Notes: a model not told the origin generated them from the sequence alone. 64,000 nt of DNA from Oscillatoriales cyanobacterium USR001 (GCA_001698425.1 MBRE01000059.1:55551-119550); one strand, 5' to 3'. Shown: positions 42,699 through 51,971, counted from the stretch's first letter. Made by a program: numbers and translations.

Positions 42699-44861
42699 AT
42701 GTCTAAGAGTAAAAAGACTGCTACCAAAACTGTGGCCGAAATTAATCTCAATGACCACAAATATTACTTCAACCGAGAACTAAGCTGGTTGGAGTTTAAC
42801 AGTCGGGTACTGCACGAATCCCTCGACGAGCGCACTCCCCTACTAGAACAACTCAAGTTTTTAGCTATTTTTAGCTCAAACTTAGACGAATACTTTATGG
42901 TGCGGTTTGCAGCCCTTAAACAACAGGTAGAAGCAGAAGTCACCCTATTAAGTCCAGACGGACGCACACCTCAAGAGCAGCTTGATTTAATTAACAAAAG
43001 GTTATTGCCCCTCGTTGCTCAACAACACACTTATTTTGACCAAACAGTGCGGCACAAATTAGCAGAGCATGGCATTCACATTCTTGATTATATAGACCTC
43101 AACCAAGAACAGCGGAATTACTTGCATAAATACTTTGAAGAGCAAGTTTTTCCAGTATTGACACCTCTAGCTGTCGATCCCAGCCATCCTTTCCCTTATC
43201 TTTCTAATCTTAGCTTAAATCTAGCAGTAGTAATCAAAGATCCTGATAATGAGAAAGAATTGTTTGCTCGCGTTAAAGTCCCTCAACTTTTACCTCGATT
43301 TGTGCCTTTGCCAGCAGAGTTGTATTTACAGCAACAAGACCAGTCGGCTGTTTGGATGGGAGTACCTTTAGAACAGTTAGTAGCGCATAATTTGGAATCA
43401 TTGTTTCCAGGAATGAATATTCAAGAATATCATCCTTTTCGGATTACTCGTAATGCTGATTTAGCAGTGGAGGAAGATGAAGCCGATGATTTATTGCAAG
43501 CAATTGAACAGGAACTTCGGAAGCGTCGCTTTGGGGGTTCGGTAGTACGAATGGAAGTGCAATCTAGTATGCCGTCAAATGTTCGGGATATGTTGCTAGA
43601 TGAGTTAAATTTAGGGCAAAAAGATGTTTATGCAGTGGATGGGTTATTAGGCTTGGGGGATTTAATGTCTTTTATGGGCTTACCAATCCCTGAACTAAAA
43701 GATCATCCTTGGACTCCTGTGGTTCCGCCTCGGTTACGGCGTTTGAATGAGTCAAATGGGAAATCTAATTCATCGGATGTTGATGGGGAAGAGGATATTT
43801 TTGCAGTGATTCGTCAGCGAGATTTGCTGCTACATCATCCTTATTATTCTTTTGCGGCTACGGTACAAAGATTTATTACCCATGCGGCTTTCGATCCTGC
43901 GGTTTTGGCGATTAAGATGACTCTTTATCGAACTTCTGGGGATTCACCAATTGTTGATGCTTTGATTTCGGCGGCGGAAAATGGTAAGCAGGTGGCGGTT
44001 TTGGTGGAGTTGAAGGCGCGATTTGATGAGGAGAATAATATTAATTGGGCGCGGAAGTTGGAACAGGTGGGGGTTCATGTTGTTTATGGTTTGGTGGGGT
44101 TAAAAACTCATACTAAGATTGTGATGGTGGTGCGGCGGGAGGAAGATAAAATTCGCCGTTATGTGCATATTGGGACGGGTAATTATAATCCCAAAACGGC
44201 GCGACTTTATACTGATTTGGGGATTTTAAGTTGTCGGGAGGATTTGGGTGCGGATTTGACGGATTTGTTTAATTTTTTGACTGGTTATTCGCGTCAACAT
44301 TCTTATCGGAAGTTGTTGGTTGCGCCGGTGAATATGCGCGATCGCTTTTTGGAGTTGATTCACCGGGAGGCTGAACATTCCAGAAATGGTAAAGGTGGTC
44401 GCATTGTTGCCAAGATGAATGCTTTAGTCGATCCGCAGATTATTGCGGCTCTTTATGAGGCTTCTATGGCGGGTGTAAAGATTGATTTGATTGTGCGGGG
44501 AATCTGTTGTTTGCGGCCTGGTTTGGAGGATGTGAGTGAGAATATTCAGGTGATTAGTATTGTCGGTCGCTATCTGGAACACTCGCGGGTTTTTCACTTC
44601 CAAAATGGGGGTGAAGAAGAGGTTTATATTGGTTCTGCTGATTGGATGCGGCGCAATCTTAGCCGTCGAGTTGAGGCGATTACGCCTGTGGAAGAACCGG
44701 AAATCACGAAGGATTTACAGGAAATTCTAGGGATTATGTTGGCAGATAATCGTCAAGCTTGGGATTTGCAACCTGATGGTCATTATATTCAGCGTCGACC
44801 TGCTCCTGGTAGTGCGGAAGTTAGCTCCCAACAAATTTTGATGGATATGGCTTCTAGTTAG
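42699..44861 (+). CDS. ppk1: Polyphosphate kinase 1
   Basis: PPK1 polymerises the ATP gamma-phosphate into polyphosphate. Its 720 residues have the four expected regions: N domain (YFNRELSWLEFNSRVL), head domain, and two PLD-like C domains. The autophosphorylated His is His471 (LKTHTKIVMVVRRE), and the second conserved His is near 628 (EHSRVFHF). HIGTGNYNPKTARLYTD and the VIKDPDNEKELFARVKV region also match. The gene is bounded downstream by a heptamer array. Confidence 0.97.
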   Translation: MSKSKKTATKTVAEINLNDHKYYFNRELSWLEFNSRVLHESLDERTPLLEQLKFLAIFSSNLDEYFMVRFAALKQQVEAEVTLLSPDGRTPQEQLDLINKRLLPLVAQQHTYFDQTVRHKLAEHGIHILDYIDLNQEQRNYLHKYFEEQVFPVLTPLAVDPSHPFPYLSNLSLNLAVVIKDPDNEKELFARVKVPQLLPRFVPLPAELYLQQQDQSAVWMGVPLEQLVAHNLESLFPGMNIQEYHPFRITRNADLAVEEDEADDLLQAIEQELRKRRFGGSVVRMEVQSSMPSNVRDMLLDELNLGQKDVYAVDGLLGLGDLMSFMGLPIPELKDHPWTPVVPPRLRRLNESNGKSNSSDVDGEEDIFAVIRQRDLLLHHPYYSFAATVQRFITHAAFDPAVLAIKMTLYRTSGDSPIVDALISAAENGKQVAVLVELKARFDEENNINWARKLEQVGVHVVYGLVGLKTHTKIVMVVRREEDKIRRYVHIGTGNYNPKTARLYTDLGILSCREDLGADLTDLFNFLTGYSRQHSYRKLLVAPVNMRDRFLELIHREAEHSRNGKGGRIVAKMNALVDPQIIAALYEASMAGVKIDLIVRGICCLRPGLEDVSENIQVISIVGRYLEHSRVFHFQNGGEEEVYIGSADWMRRNLSRRVEAITPVEEPEITKDLQEILGIMLADNRQAWDLQPDGHYIQRRPAPGSAEVSSQQILMDMASS

Positions 44862-45003
44862 TGGTTATTGGTTATTGGTTATTTGTTATTGGTTATTGGT
44901 TATTGGTTAACTGTTAACAAATAACCAATAACAGTTAACAAATAACCAATAACAGTTAACAAATAACAGTTAACAAATAACCAATAACAAATAACTGTTA
45001 ACT
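44862..45003. repeat. Heptamer tandem repeat array
   Basis: TTATTGG/TTAACTG units turn into CCAATAA/AACAGTT units, again an inverted array. It provides the TAA stop of the 57-aa minus-strand gene (44998-45000). Confidence 0.9.
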
Positions 45004-45171
45004 ATCAGGAAATGTACGTTTAAATTCGGCAATCAGGTCATCAATTTCTTCGATCGCCTGGGTGACATCAATTTTGAGAATACCTAAATCTGGTCTTTCT
45101 AGTAGGCGCACTAAGGTTTCCCGCTTGCTTTCAATCGTGGCTACCCGTTCTTTAATTGTCTGTACATCCAT
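44998..45171 (-). CDS. Small hypothetical coiled-coil protein (57 aa)
   Basis: A complete short frame begins at ATG 45171 with AAAGGA ~8 nt upstream and encodes a 57-residue helical, charged protein (MDVQTIKERVATIESKRE... TQAIEEIDDLIAEFKRTFPD). Heptad spacing suggests a two-helix coiled coil. The stop codon is contributed by the heptamer array. It is not recognised; the strong ribosome site and coherent composition support a real gene. Confidence 0.65.
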   Translation of the reverse strand: MDVQTIKERVATIESKRETLVRLLERPDLGILKIDVTQAIEEIDDLIAEFKRTFPDS

Positions 45172-45261
45172 TGTCTGTTTCCTTTGCTACTTTTAACAAA
45201 AAAATATAACTATAATAGCGAAAATTGCTATTAAATCCAGGGAGAGATTTTTAAGTCCAAC

Positions 45262-45543
45262 TCAGCGGAGAAAGGGGGGGCGTTTGCTATCGCTGGGTTT
45301 GTTTTTAATCATTTCAGAGAGAAATCGCTTCAGGGCTTTTTCACGATTTTTCATAAAAGCGGCCCAGAATCCAGGTTGATATTCGTCCATTGTCTTGGCT
45401 AAGGCCCAGACATCGATGGCTAAAATGTTGTAGAGCCTTTCATCTTCCCGTTTAAGGGAGTTAATCTGTTCTAAGATTGCTCTATTTTGGTCAACATTTG
45501 CTCTATTTACGGTTGTAGTTTGTCGATTCTCGTCTTTGATCAT
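45262..45543 (-). CDS. Hypothetical protein
   Basis: The 93-residue product is not recognised. It begins MIKDENRQTTTVNRANVDQ and is helical and charged, with ILAIDVWALAKTMDEYQPGF in the middle and a basic tail (KPSDSKRPPFLR). An in-frame TTG at 45642 would add 33 Pro/Ser-rich residues of unlikely character. No strong Shine-Dalgarno sequence is seen for either start. It is co-directional with the 57-aa gene. Confidence 0.5.
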   Translation of the reverse strand: MIKDENRQTTTVNRANVDQNRAILEQINSLKREDERLYNILAIDVWALAKTMDEYQPGFWAAFMKNREKALKRFLSEMIKNKPSDSKRPPFLR

Positions 45544-45842
45544 GTCAGGGATGGAGTTAGGGGGACTTGGTGGGCGATCGCCACTGGTGACTACATATCT
45601 TGATGATACTTGCGATTTGGGTAGCCTTCCCGAATTGGGCAAAATAATTAATAAAGTTTGGCGGGATGGCGATCGCTATGCCTCTAATCGGTTAAAAAAT
45701 TGACATTGGTGGACAAAGGGCAATAAACGTACCCATCCATAAGGCGAAGGCCTTGACTTAAAAATCAGGGTAAGTGTTGGATTGTGAATTTAATTTGGCT
45801 GTGGGACAATATATGTCAAATATATGTCAAAACTCTGCATTT

Positions 45843-46375
45843 ATGAAGTTCAAAATATTGACTAGATTCATAACAGGGTCACTTTTTTTCTTAGCACAAG
45901 TACATTATTTTGTCAACCCATCCGGGCACAAAATAATACCTTTTTTTGCGCTATTCTCAATGGAAAGCCCGTTACCTTTGTTCGTAGTTCGCGGGGTAAT
46001 CTGCCGATTGTTCGCTGGGTTTCTAATGACTATTTTCCGCCGCCTTGGACGGCAACAAAACGTTGCCAGGAAGTAGCGAGAAGATTTCAGATAAATTACG
46101 ATAATCGTAATCTCATTTATATCAATACTGGCACGGTGAATGGGGAACCTGTGGTTTGTGCTGCTGCTAATAAAGACGATGTTTGCAACAGTAGAAATTT
46201 GCTATTCACTCTCAAGCGGGGGAGCGATCCTGATGCTACTTTGAAAAGATTAATGGATCGTCGTGGGTTGGCATCGGGATATGTGCTATCGGAAACGGGG
46301 CCTGGTTCGGTGAATCTGGAGAGATATCTGGATGGGGTGCCGGCGGAGGAGAATGTTACTCCTCTTTCTCCGTAG
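45843..46375 (+). pseudogene. COP23-domain exported protein gene, frameshifted at a T run
   Basis: The ATG at 45843 opens a signal peptide (MKFKILTRFITGSLFFLAQ). Near 45941-45947 a run of seven T is met. Downstream the COP23-like domain is in another frame: FFCAILNGKPVTFVRSSRGN, then RWVSNDYFPPPW, RCQEVARRFQ and LLFTLKRGSDPDATLKRL, ending at 46375. One extra T (T8) would join the frames exactly as ...PFFCAILNG. COP23 is the circadian-oscillating protein family of cyanobacteria. The gene is either inactivated, read by slippage, or affected by a sequencing error. Confidence 0.75.
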
Positions 46376-46711
46376 TTAAATAGGGGCAATCCCCCTGTGC
46401 TTGCCCTGCGATTAATGGGGCAGATTCGTGTCAACTTAACGCCAAACCGTTAGTCCGACAGTCCGACAGTCCGACAGTCCGACAGTCCGACAGTCCGACA
46501 GGGGTTAAAACCCCTGTCTCAAAGATCAAGTCCTCTGAAGAGGACTAATGAGTTTTTCAGTCCTCTTTAGAGGACTTAATTTATTAGACAGGGGTTTTAA
46601 CCCCTGGCGGGTTTGAGCCTAAGTTGACACATATAAGCACGGGGCACTAACCCTACAATATTTGTACAAGTCATTTAGACGTGGTATATCTTCGATTTGT
46701 AGGTAAAATCA
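46376..46711. other. Intergenic region with MITE-like element copy 2
   Basis: Most of the 336 bp is the element at 46428-46630. The last ~35 bp are the leader of the first protease gene. No gene is seen. Confidence 0.75.
46428..46630. mobile_element. MITE-like palindromic element with GTGTCAACTTAA ends (copy 2)
   Basis: It starts GTGTCAACTTAA and ends TAAGTTGACAC, and contains the same inner hairpins as 13965-14186 (AGGGGTTAAAACCCCT, AGTCCTCTGAAGAGGACT). In this copy an octamer GTCCGACA is repeated about six times (46451-46500); the first copy has it once. It lies just upstream of the first protease gene. Confidence 0.8.
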
Positions 46712-48679
46712 ATGAATTTCTCTAACAAACTTCCCATCGCCTTGATTGGTACTGTTGCAACTATTGTCATCGTACAACCGATGGCAGTTTTAGCTATATC
46801 GGCTGATGAAGTTGGCAAAATTGCTAAATCAATTACTGTGTTGATTGACAGTAAAGAGCCTGGTTCGGGAGTAATTGTCAAGCGGAATGGCAATACTTAC
46901 ACGGTGCTTACTGCCCGTCACGTTTTCAAAGATCCTCAAGCTAAATATGAGATTGTTACGCCTGATAATCAGCGCTATTCGCTCAATTATAGCAGTGTGA
47001 AAAAACTGCCAAATATTGACTTGGCAGTTGTAGAGTTTACCAGCAGTCAAACTTACAGCGTAGCGAAGATTGGTAACTCCGATTTGGCGACGGAAGGGAA
47101 AGCTGCTTATGTGGCAGGATTTCCGAAGACTTCAGCGGCGATTAACCGTTCGATTTACAATTTCACGGATGGGCAGATTACTGCTAATGCTTCTCGACCT
47201 TTAGAAGATGGTTATGCGTTGGTTTATAGTAACAATACCTTGCCGGGAATGAGCGGGGGGCCAGTGTTGAATGAGAATGGGGAGGTGGTGGCAATTCACG
47301 GGAGGGCGGATACAAGGGCGGCGGAATCTAGCAGTATTAATCAGAATATACAAATTGCTAAGACTGCTTCTAGTAAGGGGATTCCGATTAATACGATTTT
47401 GAGATTGTTGGCTTCATCTCAAGTGGATTTAGGGGTGAAGGTTCCGAGTGCTCCTGTGGCGACTGGGCCGAAAGCTGATGATTTCTTAATTCAGGGTGTG
47501 AACAGATTTTATCAAGGAGACTTTCAGGGTGCTATAGCAGCTTACGATCAAGCGATTCAGCTTAATCCTAATTATGGTGCCGCTTATTTGAATCGAGCGG
47601 AGACACTTTTGAATTCGGGAGACAGTAAAGGAGCGCTAGAGGACTTAAATCAAGCCTTGCGAATCTCTCCTAACAATGTCGAAGCACTCCTCATCAGAGG
47701 AAGCGCCCGCCACGAATTGGGAGACTATCAGGGGGCTACAGACGATTGGAACCAAGTCGTGCGAATTAATCCTAGATATGCAACAGACTATAGCACACGG
47801 GGTAGAGCTCGCGCTTCCTTAGAAGATTATCGGGGGGCGATCGAGGACTTCAATCAAGCTTTGAAAATCGCACCTAACACTCCGTTTACTTACATCTCGC
47901 GGAGCATGGCCTACCTGAATTTGCAAGACTACCAGAATGCCATCGCAGATTGCGATCAAGCTTTGCGAATCAGTCCTAACTTTGTCATAGCTTACTACCA
48001 GCGGGCGAAGGTCCACTTCCAATCGAGAAACTACCAGAGTACGATCGCAGATTTTGATAGAGTTTTGCGAATCAATCCTAACTTAGCCAACGCTTACAGT
48101 AATCGTGGGTTTGCGCGTTATAAATTAGGAGACAAGCAGGGCGCGATCGCCGATTATAGCCAAGCTTTGCGAATTGATACTAACAGTGCCGTTGTCTACT
48201 ACTACCGGGGAGTCGCCCGTTCTGATTTAGGAGACAAGCAGGGAGCAATTCAAGACTTTCAGAAAGCAGCAGACTTATATCAGCAACAAGGAAAGAAAGA
48301 TGATTACCAAGATGCCCTAAATAGAATTAGAAAGCTTGAAAATAATGCACCGACTACACCAACATCTACAACCCTACTCAGTGTTAATGGCTCATTAATA
48401 CCCGGTAAATCATCTGTCCTCGCCGTTGAGGGAAATTTGTTCGAGAAACATAGCTTTGAAGGTCGCGGAGGCCAATCGGTTACAATTACCGTAGAAAGTC
48501 GTGATTTTGATATTTTTGTCTTCATTGTTGGTTCTGATGGAAAACCGTTAGCAGAAAATGACGACATCAGCAGATCGACTTACGTTACCGTCACCTTACC
48601 CGCCAGTGGTCGCTATAGCGTGGTTGTCATGGCTTATAACAAAGGTGAAGGAGGTCGCTACACTTTGACAGTCCGCTAG
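46712..48679 (+). CDS. Exported serine protease with TPR repeats and PPC domain (copy 1)
   Basis: The signal peptide (MNFSNKLPIALIGTVATIVI) is followed by a trypsin-like domain. Its triad is His70 (TARHVF), Asp103 (NIDLAVV) and Ser181 (PGMSGGPVLN). Eight or so TPR units follow (~255-545). A C-terminal pre-peptidase-type (PPC) beta-sandwich (~565-655, SVTITVESRDFDIFVFIVG) ends in GGRYTLTVR. The protein is probably periplasmic or secreted. The next gene, 19 bp downstream, is a near-duplicate. The two agree almost base for base over the protease domain, but this copy's TPR section is more diverged between units. Confidence 0.92.
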   Translation: MNFSNKLPIALIGTVATIVIVQPMAVLAISADEVGKIAKSITVLIDSKEPGSGVIVKRNGNTYTVLTARHVFKDPQAKYEIVTPDNQRYSLNYSSVKKLPNIDLAVVEFTSSQTYSVAKIGNSDLATEGKAAYVAGFPKTSAAINRSIYNFTDGQITANASRPLEDGYALVYSNNTLPGMSGGPVLNENGEVVAIHGRADTRAAESSSINQNIQIAKTASSKGIPINTILRLLASSQVDLGVKVPSAPVATGPKADDFLIQGVNRFYQGDFQGAIAAYDQAIQLNPNYGAAYLNRAETLLNSGDSKGALEDLNQALRISPNNVEALLIRGSARHELGDYQGATDDWNQVVRINPRYATDYSTRGRARASLEDYRGAIEDFNQALKIAPNTPFTYISRSMAYLNLQDYQNAIADCDQALRISPNFVIAYYQRAKVHFQSRNYQSTIADFDRVLRINPNLANAYSNRGFARYKLGDKQGAIADYSQALRIDTNSAVVYYYRGVARSDLGDKQGAIQDFQKAADLYQQQGKKDDYQDALNRIRKLENNAPTTPTSTTLLSVNGSLIPGKSSVLAVEGNLFEKHSFEGRGGQSVTITVESRDFDIFVFIVGSDGKPLAENDDISRSTYVTVTLPASGRYSVVVMAYNKGEGGRYTLTVR

Positions 48680-48698
48680 TACAAATTAGGTAAAATAA

Positions 48699-50675
48699 AT
48701 GAACTTTTCTAACAAACTTCCCATCGCCTTGATTGGTACTGTTGCAACTATTGTCATCGTACAACCGAGGGCAGTTTTAGCTATATCGGCTGATGAAGTT
48801 GGCAAAATTGCTAAATCAATCACTGTCCTGATTGACAGTAAAGAGCCAGGTTCGGGAGTAATTGTCAAGCGGAATGGCAACACTTACACGGTGCTTACTG
48901 CCCGTCACGTTTTCAAAGATCCTCAAGCTAAATATGAGATTGTTACGCCTGATAATCAGCGCTATTCCCTCAATTATAGCAGTGTGAAAAAACTGCCAAA
49001 TATTGATTTAGCTGTTGTCGAGTTTACCAGCAATCAAACTTACACTGTGGCGAAGATTGGTAACTCAGATTTGGCGACGGAAGGGAAAGCTGCTTATGTG
49101 GCAGGATTTCCGAAGACTTCAGCGGCGATTAACCTTCCGATTTACAACTTCACGGATGGGCGGATTACTGCTAATGCTTCTCGACCTTTAGAAGATGGTT
49201 ATGCGTTGGTTTATAGTAACAATACGTTGCCGGGAATGAGCGGGGGGCCGGTGTTGAATGAGAATGGAGAGTTAGTGGCAATTCACGGGAGGGCGGATAC
49301 AAGGGCGGCGGAATCTAGCAGTATTAATCAGGATATTTTAATTGCTAAAACGGGTTTTAATCTGGGGATTCCGATTAATACGAGTTTGAGATTGTTGGCT
49401 TCATCTCAAGTGGATTTAGGGGTGAAGGTTCCGAGTGCTCCTGTGGCGACAGGGCCGAAAGCTGATGATTTCTTTCTTCAGGGTGGGGATAAGTCTAAAA
49501 AAGGAGATTATCAGGGTGCTATAGCTGCTTACAATCAAGCAATTCAGCTTAATCCTAATTATGCCGATGCCTACCTTAACAGGGGAGTTGCCCGATCTGA
49601 CTTAGGAGACAATCAGGGAGCGATTGCCGATTATAACCAAGCCCTGAAAATTGACCCCAATTCTGCGACAGCTTACTATAGCCGGGGAGTTGCCCGATCT
49701 GACTTAGGAGATAAGCAGGGTGCGATCACTGATTACAACCAAGCTTTGCGAATTTATCCTAACTTTGCCATTGCTTACAACAACCGGGGAATTGCTCGCT
49801 ATCAATTAGGAGACAATCAGGGTGCGATCGCCGATTACAACCAAGCTTTGCAAATTAATCCTAACTTTGCCACTGCCTACTTCAACCGGGGAGTTGCCCG
49901 CTATCAATTAGGAGACAAGCAGGGTGCGATCGCCGATTACAACCAAGCTTTACGAATTAATCCTAACGATGATGAAGCTTACAGAAACCGGGGAGGTGTC
50001 CGCTCTGACTTAGGAGACAAGCAGGGTGCGATCACCGATTACAACCAAGCTTTGCGGATTAATCCTAACCTTGTCTCAGCCTACGTCTTGCGGGGACTTT
50101 CCCGCTCTGACTTAGGAGACAAGCAAGGCGCGATTGCTGATTGCAACCAAGCTCTGAAAATTGACCCTAACAATGCCTCAGCCTACCTCTTGCGGGGAAG
50201 TTTCCGCTCTGACTTAGGAGACAAGCAGGGAGCAATTCAAGACTTTCAGAAAACAGCAGACTTATATCAGCAGCAAGGAGATAAACATGGCTATCAAATA
50301 GCCATTAACCTTCTTAGGACGCTTCAAGGAACTACATCAACTCCCCAAACATCGAACGGATTACTAACCGCTAATGGCTCATTAACACCTGGGAAATCTT
50401 CTGTTCTCCCCTCTGATGGAAGTCTGTACGAAGAACATAACTTTGAAGGCCGTGCCGGTCAATCAGTTACAATTACCGTAGAAAGCCGTGATTTTGATAC
50501 CTACGTAGCACTCTTTGGCCCGGATTTAAAACTGTTAGCAGAAAATGACGACATCAGCCAATCAAATTCCAATTCAGCCATCACATTCACCTTACCCGCC
50601 AGCGGCCGCTATCGCGTAGTTGTCAATGCTTATAAAAAAGGTGAAGGAGGCCGATACACTTTGACAGTCCGCTAG
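48699..50675 (+). CDS. Exported serine protease with TPR repeats and PPC domain (copy 2)
   Basis: This tandem paralogue of the upstream gene has the same triad (His70, Asp103, Ser181) and 658 residues. The TPR region (~255-545) is built from ~102-bp DNA units that are nearly identical, for example RSDLGDKQGAIADYNQAL and YQLGDNQGAIADYNQALQI. This points to recent expansion by recombination. The C-terminal PPC domain matches copy 1, with changes around the loop (DTYVALFGPDLKLLAENDD). Leader and start (GTAAAAT..ATGAA) are also repeated, so it arose as a tandem duplication of gene plus leader. Confidence 0.92.
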   Translation: MNFSNKLPIALIGTVATIVIVQPRAVLAISADEVGKIAKSITVLIDSKEPGSGVIVKRNGNTYTVLTARHVFKDPQAKYEIVTPDNQRYSLNYSSVKKLPNIDLAVVEFTSNQTYTVAKIGNSDLATEGKAAYVAGFPKTSAAINLPIYNFTDGRITANASRPLEDGYALVYSNNTLPGMSGGPVLNENGELVAIHGRADTRAAESSSINQDILIAKTGFNLGIPINTSLRLLASSQVDLGVKVPSAPVATGPKADDFFLQGGDKSKKGDYQGAIAAYNQAIQLNPNYADAYLNRGVARSDLGDNQGAIADYNQALKIDPNSATAYYSRGVARSDLGDKQGAITDYNQALRIYPNFAIAYNNRGIARYQLGDNQGAIADYNQALQINPNFATAYFNRGVARYQLGDKQGAIADYNQALRINPNDDEAYRNRGGVRSDLGDKQGAITDYNQALRINPNLVSAYVLRGLSRSDLGDKQGAIADCNQALKIDPNNASAYLLRGSFRSDLGDKQGAIQDFQKTADLYQQQGDKHGYQIAINLLRTLQGTTSTPQTSNGLLTANGSLTPGKSSVLPSDGSLYEEHNFEGRAGQSVTITVESRDFDTYVALFGPDLKLLAENDDISQSNSNSAITFTLPASGRYRVVVNAYKKGEGGRYTLTVR

Positions 50676-50707
50676 TACAAATTACATACAGACTTTGCAA
50701 CGACCAA

Positions 50708-50772
50708 AGAAACCGGGTTTTTTACCGAATCTGTGGGTAACAACCAAGTATTTTCGGAAAAACCCGGTTTCT
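50708..50772 (+). repeat. 65-bp palindromic dispersed repeat (copy 2)
   Basis: AGAAACCGGGTTTTTTACCG ... AAAACCCGGTTTCT. The arms are inverted complements. It sits between the second protease gene and the HEPN gene. Confidence 0.92.
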
Positions 50773-50831
50773 GATCTCCAGTAAGTCCGATTAAAGATAG
50801 TATAGAAGCGAAGTATTCTGGTGACAACTTT

Positions 50832-51245
50832 GTGAATAGACGGGAATTAAAGAACCTTGCTATGACGCGACTGAAAGAAGTTGAAGTCCTGCTTAAAAAC
50901 CGTCAATACTCAGGAGCTTACTATCTCAGCGGCTATGTCATTGAATGCGGATTAAAAGCTTGCATTGCCAAACAAACCAGTAAGTTCGACTTTCCAGATA
51001 AGAAAACTGTTACTGATAGTTATACTCACGATTTGGAAAAGCTTGTTAAGGTTGCTCAACTTTATCCAACATTAGAGACTGCTCGGCGAAGCGATCCAGA
51101 TTTTGCAAATAACTGGTTAGTAGTCAAAGACTGGTCAGAAGAAAGTCGTTATCAAAAATATTCTAGACAAGAAGCCACCGCTATTTACTTAGCAATAACT
51201 GATCCCAATCAAGGAGTTTTACAATGGGTACAGCAACATTGGTAG
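50832..51245 (+). CDS. HEPN domain protein (toxin-like)
   Basis: The 137-residue helical protein carries the HEPN signature YYLSGYVIECGLKACIAKQT (~34-53) and the later SYTHDLEKLVKVAQLYP. This is the arrangement of small HEPN RNases or their inactive relatives in toxin-antitoxin pairs. It starts with GTG. It overlaps the following gene by 22 nt, which strongly suggests a translationally coupled pair. It is distinct from, but distantly related to, the HEPN protein at 30382. Activity is not proven. Confidence 0.85.
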   Translation: MNRRELKNLAMTRLKEVEVLLKNRQYSGAYYLSGYVIECGLKACIAKQTSKFDFPDKKTVTDSYTHDLEKLVKVAQLYPTLETARRSDPDFANNWLVVKDWSEESRYQKYSRQEATAIYLAITDPNQGVLQWVQQHW

Positions 51246-51613
51246 ACCAAGAAATCCAAGACGGTAAAAGATTAATAGACGCTCTCAATCAAGCCGGTCT
51301 TTCCGTTAATTCAGCACTCTGGCTCTATTTACCAGAAAAGGAAACATGGCGTTTAATGCTAACTTCTCCTATTTTTGATAAAGAAGGTTCTCTCAAAACT
51401 TACAAAGAGATAATTTCCGTCTTCGGCAAAGTTCAACCCGAATTAAAAATAAATTGGATGAATCTTGTTGCAGTAAGTCCCCAACACAAATTAATTCAAG
51501 GATTGCGTAAATTACAAAAAGATTGGAATTTTAATTTATTAGGAAAGCGACTCACAAACAACACAGTAAATCATATCTATGTTGACGATGCTTACATTTA
51601 TCAGATTGAGTGA
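51224..51613 (+). CDS. Hypothetical partner of the HEPN protein
   Basis: The 129-residue protein is not recognised. Its mixed alpha/beta composition (LVDQEIQDGKRLIDALNQAG, LWLYLPEKETWRLMLTSPIF) has no nucleotidyltransferase GSxxxG motif, so it is not an MNT antitoxin. The 22-nt overlap with the HEPN gene and the shared strand make it the probable antitoxin or cofactor. This is inference from gene order only. Confidence 0.65.
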   Translation: MGTATLVDQEIQDGKRLIDALNQAGLSVNSALWLYLPEKETWRLMLTSPIFDKEGSLKTYKEIISVFGKVQPELKINWMNLVAVSPQHKLIQGLRKLQKDWNFNLLGKRLTNNTVNHIYVDDAYIYQIE

Positions 51614-51658
51614 TTAGGTTCAATCTGAATATTCTCAGAACTTACTCACTGCGATCAA

Positions 51659-51723
51659 AGAAACCGGGTTTTTTACCGAATCTGCGGGTAACAACGAAGT
51701 ATTTTCGTAAAAACCCGGTTTCT
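51659..51723 (+). repeat. 65-bp palindromic dispersed repeat (copy 3)
   Basis: Same sequence as copy 2 with scattered changes, including AACGAAGTATTTTCG in the centre. It separates the HEPN pair from a small coiled-coil gene. Confidence 0.92.
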
Positions 51724-51770
51724 GAGCCCCCATGCGATATACGAGAAATTAAAAGGAGTTGGAATCTGCC

Positions 51771-51971
51771 ATGAATCAACAGCCAAGAATACCCGATTTA
51801 GAGACAAGACAGCAAAACGTTGCTAGGATAAAAGAAGCTTGTCGCCTGCTTGATGCTTGGACGCTGAAATTAGATGAAATTCTGGCAATGTTAGAAGCTG
51901 ATAACCGTCGTCAGCGACAGGAACGTTTAGATGGTAAATATCGACGAGTGCAAGAAAAAATAGGGGAATAA
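51771..51971 (+). CDS. Small hypothetical coiled-coil protein (66 aa)
   Basis: The protein starts MNQQPRIPDLETRQQNVARI. The ATG at 51771 is chosen although AAGGAG lies 12 nt upstream; a TTG at 51759 is in frame but too close to it. The product is one long charged helix (LLDAWTLKLDEILAMLEADN), likely a coiled coil. It is not recognised. Flanked on both sides by copies of the 65-bp repeat. Confidence 0.6.
   Translation: MNQQPRIPDLETRQQNVARIKEACRLLDAWTLKLDEILAMLEADNRRQRQERLDGKYRRVQEKIGE

Noticed and set aside
45262..45642. The 126-residue version of the minus-strand hypothetical protein starting at a TTG
   Set aside because: The extra 33 residues are Pro/Ser-rich and overlap a better plus-strand frame; the internal ATG at 45543 is more plausible, though not certain.
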